Below, in pieces: positions 32,108-44,875 of a stretch of 64,000 nucleotides of DNA. The translations under genes were made by a program, and so were the position numbers. The stretch comes from Neostapfia colusana (lineage: Eukaryota; Streptophyta; Magnoliopsida; Poales; Poaceae). The stretch is from contig JASWHV010000011.1 in the NCBI GenBank assembly GCA_030760725.1, positions 13,851,501 through 13,915,500 of the forward strand, given 5' to 3'. Below the pieces are notes generated by a model that saw only the letters and a list, made by a program, of their open reading frames with translations, was not told where the DNA came from and made no database searches. Within the stretch, counting starts at the first letter, position 1. Every line of letters begins with the position of its first letter.

Positions 32108-33317
32108 ATGGTGAGGGAAAACTCCAACCGCCAAAGGAGGAACGCTCGTGGTAACAACGAACCACAAGAGGATGGCAATGTTGAAGTTTCTGAAAATGCC
32201 AACCCCGGGGCTGACGCAAGCAACCTTGAATGGTTGATGGCTATGCAGAACCAGCTCAAGCAAACAATGATACAAACGTTGGGACAGCTGCAGGTCAACA
32301 ACAACAATCGTTCCTGCACCCCCACCGCCGTCACTGCCACCACCGCCGTCTCACCACAGATTGGGAGAGTTCATGAGGACTAGGCCGCCTACTTTTGCAC
32401 AAGCCAATGATCCTATGGAGGCTGATGATTGGCTGAATTCTATGGAAAAGAAGCTTGCTATTGTTCAGTGCAATGATCGGGAGAAAGTTCTCTTCGCATC
32501 GCACCAACTCATGGGAGCAGCCGCTGATTGGTGGGACGCTCTTTGCAATGCTCATGTCAACCAGGAGACTATCACTTGGGCTGAATTCAAGGAGAGTTTC
32601 CGCTCTCACTATGTCCCTGCAGGAGTCATGATGCTTAAAAGACAAGAGTTTGAAGGTCTCCGCCAGGGAAGGAAGAGCATAAATGAGTACCTCAACAAGT
32701 TCACGCAGCTGTCAAGGTATGCTCCAGAAGATGTCAACTCAGATCAAAGAAAGCAATACTTGTTCATGAGAGGATTGAACAATAAAATTCAAGTTCATGT
32801 ACTCAACAATGACTATGCAATCTTCCAAAAGCTCATTGACAAAGCTATCATGGTGGAGAGCAAGATCCGCGAGATTGAACAAGAGGGCAAGAGGAAGATG
32901 CCATATCAAGGACATCCACAAGGGAGAAATATGCGTCCCTGTTTTATGCCACCAGCTGCACCACATTATGGCTCGTCAGCTTCTACATTTCACCCTGCAA
33001 ATCCACCTCGCTCTAATCAGCCACCGCAGCAACGTCCTGTTATGCAAGCACCTCGTATGCCTATGCCTTCTGCGCCCCATCGCAACATGGGCGCCTATGC
33101 TCAAAACCAGCCTCACCACAACAATCCTGCTGTTATGGGAAACAAAGCATGTTTTTCATGCGGAGAGGCGGGACACTTTGCAAGTCAGTGCCCGAAGAAA
33201 GGCCTTGGACAGCCGAACAACGCACCTAAAAAGAACCAACGGCCAAATGGAGGAGCTATCCAAGGTAACCGTGGACAGCAGAACTATGCTGGGCAATGTG
33301 AATCACGTCTCCGCTGA
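32108..33317 (+). pseudogene. gag: Element B3 gag, two frames
   Basis: It starts MVRENSNRQRRNARGNNE. The frame shifts near 32330, in the proline-codon (CCG) repeat, and continues from there to 33317 (GEFMRTRPPTFAQ onward). The second frame holds the capsid-like region (DDWLNSMEKKLAIVQ) and CCHC knuckle CFSCGEAGHFASQC near 33150. It ends in CESRLR when a base is lost near 33293, just before the protease. Confidence 0.9.
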
Positions 33318-34955
33318 GGAAGTACAACAAGCTGAGGATGTCGTGATTTGCATGTTTCTCGCCAACTTCAACCCAGCCACTATTTTATTTGATTCTGGAG
33401 CATCGCATTCATTCATATCATCCAAGTATGTTGCCAAGTATAACCTGCCCATATCCCACATGAAACAAACTATGTTGGTTAATTCTCCCGGTGGAGAGAT
33501 GACGACAAATATAGTATGTCCGATAGTAAGCCTTAAAATAAGCGGGGTAGATTTTTTGCCAACCTTATCATCTTGGATTCCCAAGGGATTGACATAATAC
33601 TTGGAATGGATTGGTTAAGCAAGTACAACGGAGTAATTCAATGTGCTCAGAGGATCGTGCAGTTGACGAGTGAGCACGGTACTCGTATTGAGTTCGAGGC
33701 AGCCCAACCTGCAACCGAGAAAGCAACGCTGAACCACGTCGAATAAGCTACATTGGAAAGCATTCCGGTGGTTCAAGAATATTTAGATGTGTTCCCGGAA
33801 GAACTTCCAGGTATGCCACCTGACCGGGACATTGAATTTGCCATTGATTTAGTACCCGAAACTGCAACTATAGCGAAGAGGCCATATAGGATGAATGCTA
33901 ACGAACTAGTGGAGATCAAGAAGCAAATTCACGAGCAGCTAGGAAAGGGTTTTATACGCCCAAGCTCGTCACCGTGGGGAGCCCCCGTGCTCTTCGTGGA
34001 TAAGAAGGATGGAACCCAAAGGATGTGTGTGGGCTATAGGTCTCTCAACGAAGTGACAATCAAGAATAAATACCCGCTGCCCCACATAGAGGACTTATTT
34101 GATCAAATGAAAGGTGCCCGAATTGTCTCCAAGATTGATCTTCGGTCGGGATATTTCCAGATGAAAATTAAGCCCTTCGACATACCCAAAACTGCATTTC
34201 GACCACGGTATGGTTCGTATGAATATACCGTTATGTCTTTTGGGTTAACGAATGCACCCACGTATTTCATGTACCTCATTAATAAAGTCTTCATGGAGTA
34301 CTTGGACAAGTTCTTCGTGGTTTTCATCGACGATATCATGGTGTATTCAAAAAGCGAGGAAGAACAAGAAGAACATTGGAGATTGACATTGCGGAAGCTG
34401 CGAGAGCAGCGATTGTATGCCAAGCACAGCAAGTGTCAATTTTGACTAAAGGAGATATCGTTCCTAGGCCACATCATCTCCGAGAGAGGAGTATCAGTTG
34501 ATCCCAGAAAAGTGGGAGATGTTCTGAAGTGGAACCAACCGCAAAACGTGAGAGATATTTGGAGTTTTCTTGGGATGGATTGATACTACCGACGGTTTAT
34601 CAAGGACTTCTCCAAGATAGCGAAGCTGATGACGGAGTTACTAATGAAGGTAAAAGCGTTTCAATGGACACCAGCGTGCCAAGAAAGCTTTGAGGAGCTC
34701 AAGATAAGGCTAACCATAGCACCGGTTTTGGTATTGCCGGACGTTAGCAAGAGCTTTGACATATATTGTGACCCATCAAGACAAGGGCTTGGATGTGTGC
34801 TCATGCAAGAAGGACAAGTGGTATCCTATACATCGAGAAAACTAAAGAAACACGAGTTGAATTACCCCACACATGACCTGGAACTGGCAGCCGTGGTACA
34901 TGCATTGAAGATTTGGAGGCATTATATCCTTGGTCACAGATGTGAGATCCTTGGT
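33294..34955 (+). pseudogene. Element B3 protease, RT and first RNase H copy
   Basis: Protease LFDSGASHSFIS with a frameshift near 33560; TAA at 33743; RT frame 33753-34445 with KYPLPHIEDLFDQ and FIDDIMVYS; TGA at 34443 where relatives have TGG; then RNase H 34629-34950 (DIYCDPSRQGLGCVL). At about 34950 (GTGAGATCC) the sequence jumps back to RT, starting a second copy. It shares the unusual GGATGGATTGATACTAC stop-bearing variant with B2 (18662), so this half of B3 is closer to B2 than the following half. Confidence 0.9.
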
Positions 34956-35731
34956 ACATACCCAAAACTGCATTTCGAACACGGTATGGTTCGTATGAAT
35001 ATACCGTTATGTCTTTTGGGTTAATGAATGCACCTGCATACTTCACGTACCTCATGAATAAGGTCATAATGGAGTACTTGGACAAGTTCGTCGTGGTTTT
35101 CATCGACGATACCATGGTGTATTCAAAGAGCGAGGAAGAACACAAAGAACACTTGAGGTTAACATTGCAGAAACTGCGAGAGCATCAATTGTATGCCAAG
35201 TTCAGAATGTGTCAGTTTTGGCTATAGGAGATATCGTTCCTAGGCCACATCATCTCTGAGGGAGGAGTATCGGTTGATCCCATAAAAGTGGGAGATGTTT
35301 TGAAGTGGAACCAACCGCAGAATGCGAGGGATATTCGGAGTTTCCTTGGGATGGCTGGATACTACCGCCGGTTCATCAAGGATTTCTCCAAAATAGCGAA
35401 GCCTATGACTGAATTACTGATGAAAGGGAAAGCATTTCAGTGGACACAAGCGTGTCAAGACAGCTTTGGGGAGCTAAAGAAGAGATTAACAGCAGCGCCA
35501 GTTTTAGTATTGCCGGACGTGAGCAAGAGTTTCGATATATATTGTGACGCATCAAGACATGGGCTTGGATGTGTGCTCATGCAAGGAGGCCAAGTGGTAG
35601 CCTATGCATCGAGACAACTAAAGAAACATGAGCTGAATTACCCCACACACGACCTGGAACTTGCAGCCGTAGTACATTCCTTGAAGATTTGGAGGCATTA
35701 TATCATTGGTCATCGATGTGAGATCTTTACG
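34180..35731 (+). repeat. 776-bp tandem duplication of RT/RNase H in B3
   Basis: ACATACCCAAAACTGCATTT occurs at 34180 and again at 34956; both copies run through FIDD and RNase H to HRCEI. Copy 1 has FIDDIMVYS, copy 2 FIDDTMVYS. The copies differ at many sites, so this is a join of two divergent templates rather than a fresh duplication. The 776-bp offset is not a multiple of three. Confidence 0.88.
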
Positions 35732-36512
35732 GATCACAAAAGCCTCAAGTATATATTCATGCAAACATATCTGAATTTGAGGCAACATCGTGGTTGGAAC
35801 TCATCAAGGATTATGATGTTGAATCAACTATCACCCGGAAAGTCCAATGTTGTAGCTGATGTGTTGAGCCGAAAAGGAGCATGTCACCAGCTCACGGTTC
35901 GGGAGCTGACACCCGAGCTGTGTAAGGAGTTCGAACGGTTACATCTCGGGTTCTTGAACGAGATGGAGGTGGTAAAACTGAACTCAACGCTGGAACAAGA
36001 GATACGAGAAGGCCATGCAATGGATGAGAAAATAAAGAATTTCAAGGAAAGAATCCGACAAGGGATAGAGAAGGATTTCAAGGAAGACGAGAATGGCACG
36101 CTTTGGTTAGGGAAAAGGATTTGTTTGCCTAACGTGAAGCACATCCGTGACACAATCCTAAAGGAGGCACATGACTCACCTTATTCCATACACCCCGGTT
36201 GTACAAAGATGTACAAGGATCTGAAAACATGCTATTGGTGGGATGGCATGAAAAGGGATATTGCTGAATATGTTGCCCTATGCGACACGTTCCAATGAGT
36301 GAAGGCCGAACATCGAAGACCCGCTGGATTGTTGCAGCAATTAAAAGTACCCGATTGGAAGTGGGAAGACATAAGCATGGATTTCATAGTCGGATTGCCG
36401 CTACTCAGTCCGGCAATGACTCCATTCGGGTTATCATGGACCGATTGACGAAAACAACCCACTTGATTTCTGTGAACCAAGTACACCGTTGCACAACTAG
36501 CCGAGCTGTGTT
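34956..36512 (+). pseudogene. Element B3 second RT/RNase H copy and integrase N-terminal part
   Basis: RT fragment 35009-35227 ends at TAG; 35288-36298 reads through RNase H (DIYCDASRHGLGCVL, TDHKSLKYIF) into integrase with HHCC-like HDSPYSIHPG and a damaged CDTF (second zinc Cys lost to Phe), then TGA at 36296. A last piece reaches DISMDFIVGLP and a frameshift. The gene is cut at 36512 by B4 and resumes at 48201. Confidence 0.9.
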
Positions 36513-36659
36513 TGTGACACCCTCAATTTCATAATCATGCATGTATACATAATTCATGTATAGAAGACATTTTAAAAGAAGTGGAAACAGAGAAATAATA
36601 AAAAAGATAGCCAAAAAGAGCCAATTCCAGTTCACCGAGGAGCGCCGAAGACAACTCCC

Positions 36660-37500
36660 ACGACCCGCTGGCCACGTGACGCCTTCAGAGCTCATCCCTG
36701 CAAAAAGGGGTGAGGTCCGGCACTAACTGGCTACATGGCAGGCTCGGAGCTTGCCTCTGCGGAAGGGGCGAGGTTCGACCCCATGGGACACGTGTTGCCC
36801 CCAGAGCTAGCCTCTGCGGAGGAGCGACGCCAGCCCCGTAGGACACGTGTCGCCTTCGGAGCTTGCCTCCAAGAGGTCCGACCCATGGGACACGTGTCGC
36901 TCTCGAAGCTTGCCTCCGAGAGTTCTGGCCCCGCCAGACACGTGTCATCCTCAAAGCACACCTCCGGGAGGTTCGACACTACTGGACACATGTCACCCTC
37001 GGAGCTCGCCTCCAGGAGGTCCAGTCCTACTGGACACGTGTCATCGTCGGAGCTCAGCTCCGAGGAGAATACACGGTTGGACACGTGTCAGCCTCGGAGC
37101 GCATCTCCGAGAGGATGGGAGGTCCGACGCTGAAGGACACGTGTCGACCTCGGAGCTCATCTCTGAGCAGAAAGGAAGTCTGGCGCTGCTAGGACACGTG
37201 GCACTCTCAGAGCTAACCTCCAAAGAGAGGGGAGGTCGGCACTGACACATGGCACATTCGGAGCTACCTCCGAAGAGAGGGGAGGTCCAGCACTGACACA
37301 TGGCACATTCGGAGCTACCTCCGAAGAGGTGGGAGGTCCGGCACTGACACGTGGCACATGCGGAGCTCGCCTCCAAGGAAGAGGGAGGTCCCGCGCCGCC
37401 CGCCTGACACGCGGCACAACCAGAGCTCGCCCCTGAGGAAAAAGGAATCCCAGGCCCCCGCTGGACACGTGGAGCCTCCGGAGCTTATCCCAGCAAAAGG
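36660..37500 (+). repeat. U3 G-box/ABRE tandem array, B4 5' LTR
   Basis: About 16 units of the GACACGTGTC plus CGGAGCTC-CCTCCGAG repeat, a variant of the B2 array with some shorter units near the TATA side. Confidence 0.85.
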
Positions 37501-38231
37501 ACGCGATTCTAAAGCAGTTTTTCCCCTGTACACGAGTACCGGTACTGAGGAAACCGACACGGATTCTTCCACGAGTGATACCGCACCAAATCGATTAGAG
37601 AAAAATTGTTAAGATCCAAAAACAAATCAAATAGGACTCTTATTTGAAATCAAATCGGAGAAGGACTCTTCTTTTTCCAGTTTTAAATAGAACACGAAAT
37701 ACCCCTTGGTCATAACATCTTCTCAAGCCGACAACTTAGAAGCCCTAGCCCCCAACTCGCCGAGTTAATCTCCTTCGCCAGAGTTTGACCACCGGAGAGA
37801 CTGCCGACGAGCCCAGACATGATCGCCATCGCTGGAGGAGAGTCGACGATCTGTTTTTGCTAAGAGGAAGGACCCGAGGGAAGTAAGGTAGGTCTCCATT
37901 ACCACCTTACGACGAGATCGTGGTCTTTTTTGCATCTGTTCTCTTCGATCCCTTCGAACAAAAGCTTTTTCATGGACAGATCACGTGTTGATCGGTTTGA
38001 TCTAGAGTCAAGATCATCGCCATGTCCACATTTGAACTTTACACCATTGTTCATCGTAAAACCCCATGCAAAACCCCTTAAAACATGCAAGAACATGCAA
38101 GAAAACGTACAAACTGATCTAATAAAAAAAGCACCATAGGATTAGCATGCATATACACCATTGCATCTTGAGTAAAGTTTGTGCATGATAATTGATTGCT
38201 ATGAATCTTGTATGTGTGTGATCGTAAATAG

Positions 38232-39556
38232 AAGGACAAGCTCAGGGAGCTATCTACGAAGGACTACAACACCAAGACTTCGAGACCACAGAGCAACAGA
38301 AGCCACAGGAACAAGGCAAGTGCCCCTTGACCATATTGATCCCATGTTTTCTTTGCGAAAACTGTGTATGCTTGAGTTAACTTGATGGGAAACCATTTTA
38401 TAGGAGTTTACTAGTTTTCTTAACCACCCTTGTCACTGGGAAAGTTGATGAGTCGGGCATCATCGTTTTGCTTTTTGCTTCAATGAGTCCACGAGATATG
38501 GGAAGCGAGATAGAATGTGTCTAGTTACTGCACTCATAATGATAATTGAGAAATTGATGATAATGAACATGGATCGGGGGAGATCTAGGCAAGCTTGGTT
38601 CGTGGAAGTGGTAGAATGACATAGTGGTTTACTTGCCGTAGATCTAAGGACCTGTTCATGCCAGCCATGCTAGGAAGACAGTGCCACCACAAGGCCAAAT
38701 ATGGGTGCGGCTTAGCTGACTAATTAGGTAAGTTACTAGATTGTTATGGACCATGGAAGGAGCGGGGAATGGGAGTCGAGAGAGGATTGCCCTGGGAACT
38801 GCATGGCACAAGAGGGGGCCCGTAGGTGGGAGAATTGGAGACTCTAGCCTGCTGGTGAAACCTTAGTGAGTCCATACATCTAGTAGCCCCTTTGTAAAGG
38901 CTATTTTGTTATCTCTTGGCCATACACGGACAGTTGTGTACTGGTATAATGGAGGTTCTGCAGTGGCCGACGGGTGACGAAATCACAAACTTGTGGGTAA
39001 AGTGGTGCAAACTCTGCACAGTGTAAAACTATCATGATAGTCGTGCTTCTGGTGACAAGCGCCTGGCCAACTCACATGATTAGATGGGATGGTTATTGGG
39101 ATGGTATTTGGTTTGGTTATTGGTTTGGTGTTGGTTTGGTCATTAAGGGATGGTTTTGGGACTGTTGAGTCCTGGTAATAAGATTGGTTTCATGACTGTT
39201 GAGTCATGGCAATGAGCATTGGTCTCGGTATGAGATGGAATTGAATATGAGATGAGATGGTAATGAATACGATATGGTATTCATGAGACATGAAAAGAGG
39301 TGAAATATGATGGAGGTATGTTGATGTTTTAATTGGATACATGTTGGGATATAATTCACTTAAAGCTAGTTGTTGTTTTATTAATGTTTTGTGAAATATA
39401 CTTTGCTTTATGTAATGAGCCTTTTTATACCTACCTTGTTATAAGCTACATGTCATACTTCCCGCACTTGCTGAGTACGACATGTACTCACCCTTGCATT
39501 ATCATACATCATCAGCAACAGGAGAGGAATACTTTGAAGACCATGTAGAGTATTAG
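38232..39556 (+). other. B4 5' LTR: two-exon acidic reading frame, intact
   Basis: Exon 38232-38315 (84 nt) after CGTAAATAG, including LQHQDFET, ends CAAG before GCAAGTG. Exon 39516-39556 after CATCATCAG encodes TGEEYFEDHVEY and TAG. Same length and phase as in the B3 LTR. No upstream AUG identified. Confidence 0.5.
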
Positions 39557-39852
39557 GTGTGTGATCTACCCAACTTGCCTGTGGAGTAGGAGATGGAGCC
39601 GCTGCTGCTGCTTAGTTTTCTTCCGCAATAGTTTAGAAAACTTCCGCTGCTAGAATAAGACTTCCACTGCTAAGATAAGACTTCCGCTGCTAGAATAAGA
39701 TAGAGATTCATGAGACATTGTAATAAAACCATATTATTCGTGGTATTATTCTGAATTCAGTTTGTGGATTACATGTGTATGTGTGATGAACATCCTGGGC
39801 ACACATATGCATCAGTCCGGTTCCGAGGTTTTCTTGGAACAGTGACATCACA

Positions 39853-40062
39853 AATTGGTATCAGAGCCACGGTTGACCGTAGGTCGCAAGCCTAGATAGA
39901 ATTCACAAGATTGGTGCTTCCACGTCGGCCATAGGATGCAAGCCTAGTCGCAGATTTGTATTAGGAGCCACGTTGAACATAGGAGACAAGCCTAGGTAGA
40001 ATGCATAGATTGGCATTAGAACCCCATTGACCAAAGGACAAAGTCACAGATTGGTATCTCCC
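39853..40062 (+). repeat. B4 primer binding site with four to five tandem PBS-like units
   Basis: PBS TGGTATCAGAGCCA at 39856-39869, then degenerate units beginning TTGGTGCTTCCAC, TTTGTATTAGGAGCCAC, TTGGCATTAGAACCCC and TTGGTATCTCCCC, most followed by a GACCNTAGG-like tail and CAAGCCTAG. The array is longer and more degenerate than in B2. Confidence 0.75.
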
Positions 40063-40329
40063 CAAACCACATAGGATCCCCATTGAGTAAGCTTTGAATA
40101 GGAGTTGTGTGCTGAACTTTTGTGATGATTGTTGTGCTTGAGTGCTTAGTGTGAGTTGTGGGACGTTTCAGCGTTGTCCATATCCACACATAGTAGAGAG
40201 ATGTGAGATGCTTCGGCACTTGTTGACATCCTCATATAGGATGATATATAGTCCATCCACCTTGATGCATATAGTTGGGGGGATCTATCTAAACTTGTAA
40301 CTTCTATTCTACTCAACTCTCTCTCAGAG
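40063..40329 (+). other. B4 leader, orf0 absent
   Basis: It goes directly from the PBS array to the orf0-gag spacer (GAGAGATGTGAGATGCTTCGGC), so orf0 and its leader are deleted. It ends CTCTCTCAGAG before the gag ATG. Confidence 0.65.
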
Positions 40330-41485
40330 ATGGTGAGAGAAAACGCTGGCCGCCAAAGGAGGAACGTCCGTGGTAACCAAGAGGAGGACCACGTTGAAGT
40401 TCCTGAGAATGATAACCCCGGGGCTGGTGCAAACAACTTGGAACGGTTGATGGCTATGCAGAACCAGCTCATGCAAACCATGATCCAAACTTTGGGTCAG
40501 CAACAAGCCAACAACAACAACAACCCCATTCCTGCACCACCGCCACCACCACCACCACCGCCGGCTCACAACCGATTGGGAGAGTTCATGAGGACTCAAC
40601 CACCCACTTTTTCTCAAGCTAATGATACCATGGAGGCCGATGATTGGTTAAAGTCTATGGAGAAGAAGCTTGCCATAGTTCAGTGCAATGACCGAGAGAA
40701 AGTTCTCTTCGCATCGCACCAACTTATGGGAGCAGCCGCCAACTGGTGGGACGCTCTTTGCAACGCTCATGAAAACCCAGAGACTATTACTTGGGTTGAA
40801 TTCAAGGAGAGTTTCTGCTCTCATTACGTCCCTGTGGGAGTCATGATGCTAAAACGGCAAGAGTTTGAAGGTCTCCGCCAAGGCAAGAAGAGCGTGAATG
40901 AGTACCTCAACAAGTTCACGCAACTGTCATGATATGCCCCTGAAGATGTCCTCGGACCAACGGAAGCAGTACATGTTCATGAGAGGGTTGAACAATGAGA
41001 TCCAAGTTCAGGTCCTCAACAATGACTATGCAAACTTCTAGAAGCTAGTTGACAAAGCCATAGTGGTTGCGATCAAGATCCGAAAGATCGAGCAAGAGGG
41101 CAAAAGGAACATGCCATACCAACCACAAGGGAGCAACGTACGCCCTCGGTGCATGCCCCCAGCTGCACCACGGTATGGATCACCCACTGCGACTTTTCGC
41201 CCTAATCAACCACCACAGCAACGTCCTGTTATGCAAGCACCTCGGGTGCCTTTGCCTCCTGCGCCCCGACCTAACATGGGCGCTTATGCTCAAAACACCC
41301 GCCTTAACGTCCCCGCTGTCTTGGGCAACAAGGCATGCTTCGCATGCGGAGAAACATGACACTTTGCAAGTCAGTGCCCAAGGAAAGGCCTTGGACAACC
41401 AAGCAACGCGCCCAACCAGAACCCACGGTCGAACGGAGGAGCAAATCAGGGCAACCGTGGGCAGCAGAACTATGCTCGGGGCAAC
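40330..41485 (+). pseudogene. gag: Element B4 gag, several stops
   Basis: It starts MVRENAGRQRRNVRGNQE. Open to 40932 (capsid-like DDWLKSMEKKLAIVQ), then TGA 40930, a frameshift near 40950, TAG near 41039, a second open part 41063-41359 with CFACGE, and TGA 41357 inside the zinc knuckle where B3 has a Gly codon. The Pro-rich PPPPPPPPP stretch is from CCACCG repeats. Confidence 0.9.
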
Positions 41486-42391
41486 ATGAATCATGTCTCC
41501 GCTGAGGAAGCACAACAGGCTGAAGACGTCGTGATTGGTATGCTCCTTGCAAACTCCAACCAAGCCACCATTCTATTTGATTCCGGAGCATCGCATTCAT
41601 TCATATCATCCAAGTATGTTGCCAAGTATAATCTACCCATATCACACTTGAAATATACTATGTTGGTTAATTCTTTCGATGGAGAGATGAGGACTAATAT
41701 AGTATGTCCGAAAGTAAACCTTAAAATAAGGGGGGTAGACTTCCTTGCCAACATCATTGTCTTGGATTCCCAAGGGCTTGACATAATACTCGGAATGGAT
41801 TGTTTAAGCAAGCACAACGGAGTGATCCAATGTGCTAAGAGAAGCGTGCAGTTGAAAAATGAGCATGGAACTCGCATCAAGTTCGAGTCAGCCCAACCAG
41901 CAACCGAGAAGGCAACGTTGAACCACGTCAAAGGAGCAACATTGGAAAGCATTTCGGTGGTTCAAGAATTTTCGGACGTGTTCCCGAAAGAACTTCCAGG
42001 TATGCCACCTGACCGGGACATCGAGTTTTCCATTGATTTGGTACCCAGGACTGCACCTATAGCAAAGAGACCATATAGGATGCCCGTCAACAAACTTGTG
42101 GAACTCAAGAAGCAAATTCAGGAGCAGCTAGAGAAGGGTTTTATACGACCAAGTTCGTCACCTTGGGGAGCCCCCGTGCTCTTCGTGGACAAGAAGGATG
42201 GGACCCAAAGGATGTGTGTGAATTATAGGTCTGTCAATGAGGTGATGATCAAGAATAAATACCCTCTGCCCCGTATAGAAGACCTGTTCGACCAAATGAA
42301 GGGAGCCCGAGTCTTCTCCAAGATTGATCTTCGGTCGGGATACTTCCAGCTGAATATTAAGCCCTCCGACATACCCAAGACTGCCTTTTGA
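41486..42391 (+). pseudogene. Element B4 protease and RT N-terminal part
   Basis: 301 codons open: protease LFDSGASHSFISS, spacer, then RT through KYPLPRIEDLFDQMKGARVFSK in its palm. It ends at TGA 42389, a CGA-to-TGA change relative to B2 (GCCTTTCGAACAC). The frame resumes at once beyond the stop. Confidence 0.9.
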
Positions 42392-43453
42392 ACACGGTAT
42401 GGTTCGTATGAATATACCGTCATGTCTTTTGAGTTAACGAATGCACCCACATATTTCATGTAACTTATGAATAAGGTCTTCATGGAGTATTTGGACAAGT
42501 TTGTCGTGGTTTTCATCGACAATATCATGGTGTATTCAAAAAGTGAGGAGGAACATGAAGAACATTTGAGACTGACATTGCAGAAGCTGCGAGAGCATCA
42601 ATTATATGCCAAGCTCAGCAAGTGTCAATTTTGGCTAAAGGAGATATCGTTCCTAGGCCACATCATCTCCGAAGATGGAGTATCGGTTGATCCCGGAAAA
42701 GTGGGAGATGTTCTGAAGTGGAACCAACCGCTAACCGTGAGGGATATTCGGAGTTTTCTTAAGATGGCTGGGTACTACCGACGGTTCATCAAGGACTTCT
42801 CCAAGTTAGCAAAACCTATGACGGAATTGCTAATAAAAGGAAAAGCCTTCCAATGGACACCAGCGTGCCAAGAAAGCTTTGAGGAGCTCAATAAAAGGCT
42901 AACCACAACACCGGTTCTAGTATTACTGGATGTAAGCAAGAGCTTCGACATATATTGTGATGCATCAAGACAAGGGCTTGGATGTGTGCTCATGCAAGAA
43001 GGACAAGTGGTAGCCTATGCGTCAAGACAGCTCAAGAAACACGAGCTGAATTACCCCACGCATGATTTGGAACTTGCAGCCGTGGTACATGCCTTGAAGA
43101 TTTGGAGACATTATATCCTTGGCCACCGATGTGAGATCTATACGGATCATAAAAGCCTCAAGTACATATTCACCCAAACGGATTTAAATTTGAGAGAACG
43201 TCGATGGTTGGAACTCATCAAGGATTATGATGTTGGAATCAACTATCACCCCGGAAAGGCCAATGTAGTAGCTGATGCATTGAGCCGAAAGGGAGCATGT
43301 CACCAACTCACGGTTCAGGAGCTACCCCCCGAGCTACGCAAGGAGTTCGAACGGTTACATCTCGGGTTCTTGAACGAGATGGAAGTGATGGAACTCCACT
43401 CTTCGCTGGAACAAGAGATACGAGATAGCCAAGCAACGGATCAAGAAATATAG
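42392..43453 (+). pseudogene. Element B4 RT C-terminal part and RNase H
   Basis: Long open part from 42467: FIDNIMVYS (the catalytic FIDD has become FIDN), RT connection, RNase H (DIYCDASRQGLGCVL, TDHKSLKYIF), integrase linker. It ends at TAG 43451 where B2 has AAG. Loss of the second RT aspartate would abolish activity even without the stops. Confidence 0.9.
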
Positions 43454-44875
43454 GAGATCAAAGAGAGAATCCGACAAGGCATAGAGAATGACTTCAAGGA
43501 AGACGAGAAGGGTACACTTTGGTTAGGAAAAAGGATTTATGTGCCTAACATGAAGCATATCCGCGACACGATATTAAAGGAGGCACATGATTCACTTTAT
43601 TCTATACATCCCGACAGTACAAAGGTGTACAAGGACCTGAAGACTTGTTATTGGTGGGATGGTACGAAAAGGGATATAGCAGAGTATGTTGCCTTATGTG
43701 ACACATGCCAACGGGTGAAGGCCGAACATCAAAGACCCGCTGGACTGTTGCAACCATTGAAAGTACCCGAGTGGAAGTGGGAAGACATCAGTATGGATTT
43801 CATCGTCGAATTACCACGTACTCGGTCGGGTTATGACTCCATCTGGGTTATCATGGACCGATTGACGAAAATAGCTCATTTTCTCCCTGTTAGAACCACG
43901 TACTGCGTGACAGATCTAGCCGAGCTGTACATGAGGCAAATCGTGTGCCGTCATGGAGTCCCGAAGAGAATAGATTCATATCGGGGTTCTCAGTTTACCT
44001 CTAGGTTCTAGAGGAAGCTGCATGAAGCTATGGGTACACGACTGGATTTTAGCTCTGCTTATCACCTGCAAACCGACGGGCAGACCGAGCGGACAAACCA
44101 AATTTTGGAGGACACGTTGAGAGCATGTGCCTTGAAACATGGACATAGTTGGGATAGGAGTTTGCCATATGCCGAGTTCTCATACAACAACAGCTACCAG
44201 GCCAGTTTGAAGATGTCACCTTTTGAAGCATTGTATGGTAGACGGTGTAGAATGTCGTTGTTTTGGAATGAGACCGGAGAGAACCAAGTGTTTGGACCCA
44301 AAGTGCTACAAGAGGCTGAAAAGCAAGTCCAAACGGTACGGGAGAACTTGAAGGCTGCTCAGTCACGACAAAAGGCTATGTGGTCAATAGGCGAAGAAAG
44401 TTGACCTTCGAAGTAGGAGACTTCGTATACCTTAAGGTATCGCCTATCCATGGCCAACGACGTTTCCACGTCAAAGGCAAGTTAGCACCTCGCTATATCG
44501 GGCCATTTAATATTTTGGGGAAGCGAGGAGAAGTAGCCTATCAACTAGAGCTCCCAATGCATCTCTCCGACATGCATGACGTATTTCACGTATCCCAGCT
44601 CAAGAAGTGCTTGAGAGTTCCGGAAGAACATGTATCGATGGATGAACTTGAGCTTCAAGAGGATCTGACCTATGTGGAGCACCCTGTCCAAATTTTGGAC
44701 GTGAAGGAAAGGGTCACGAGGAACAAAGTGATCCGTTGGTGCAAGGTGCAATGGAGACATCACACAGAAGCCGAAGCTACATGGGAGCATGAGCAAGACC
44801 TCAAGGCACAATTCCATCATCTATTCTCCACTCTATCGAATCTCGAGGGCGAGATTCAATTTAAGGGGGTAGGCT
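43454..44875 (+). pseudogene. Element B4 integrase, C-terminal tail and polypurine tract
   Basis: 43541-44011: zinc region and first catalytic Asp (DISMDFIVELP); TAG 44009 where B2 has TGG. 44030-44404: AYHLQTDGQTERTNQ with the catalytic Glu, then a lost base near 44378. 44380-44880: GPY/F module, HDVFHVSQLKKC and the chromodomain-like CKVQWRHHTEAEATW. The polypurine tract TTTAAGGGGG (44860-44869) precedes the 3' LTR. Confidence 0.9.

Larger units (their letters stand above)
36513..39852 (+). repeat. Element B4 5' LTR (3340 bp)
   Basis: It starts TGTGACACCCTCAATTTC inside the B3 integrase gene and ends GACATCACA, three bases before a tRNA-Met PBS. Its partner is 44876-48200 (3325 bp). It contains the G-box array (36660-37500), a mutated TATA (TTTTAAATAG, 37681), the two-exon frame (38232-39556) and the palindrome CTATCATGATAG (39029-39040). 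Confidence 0.9.
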
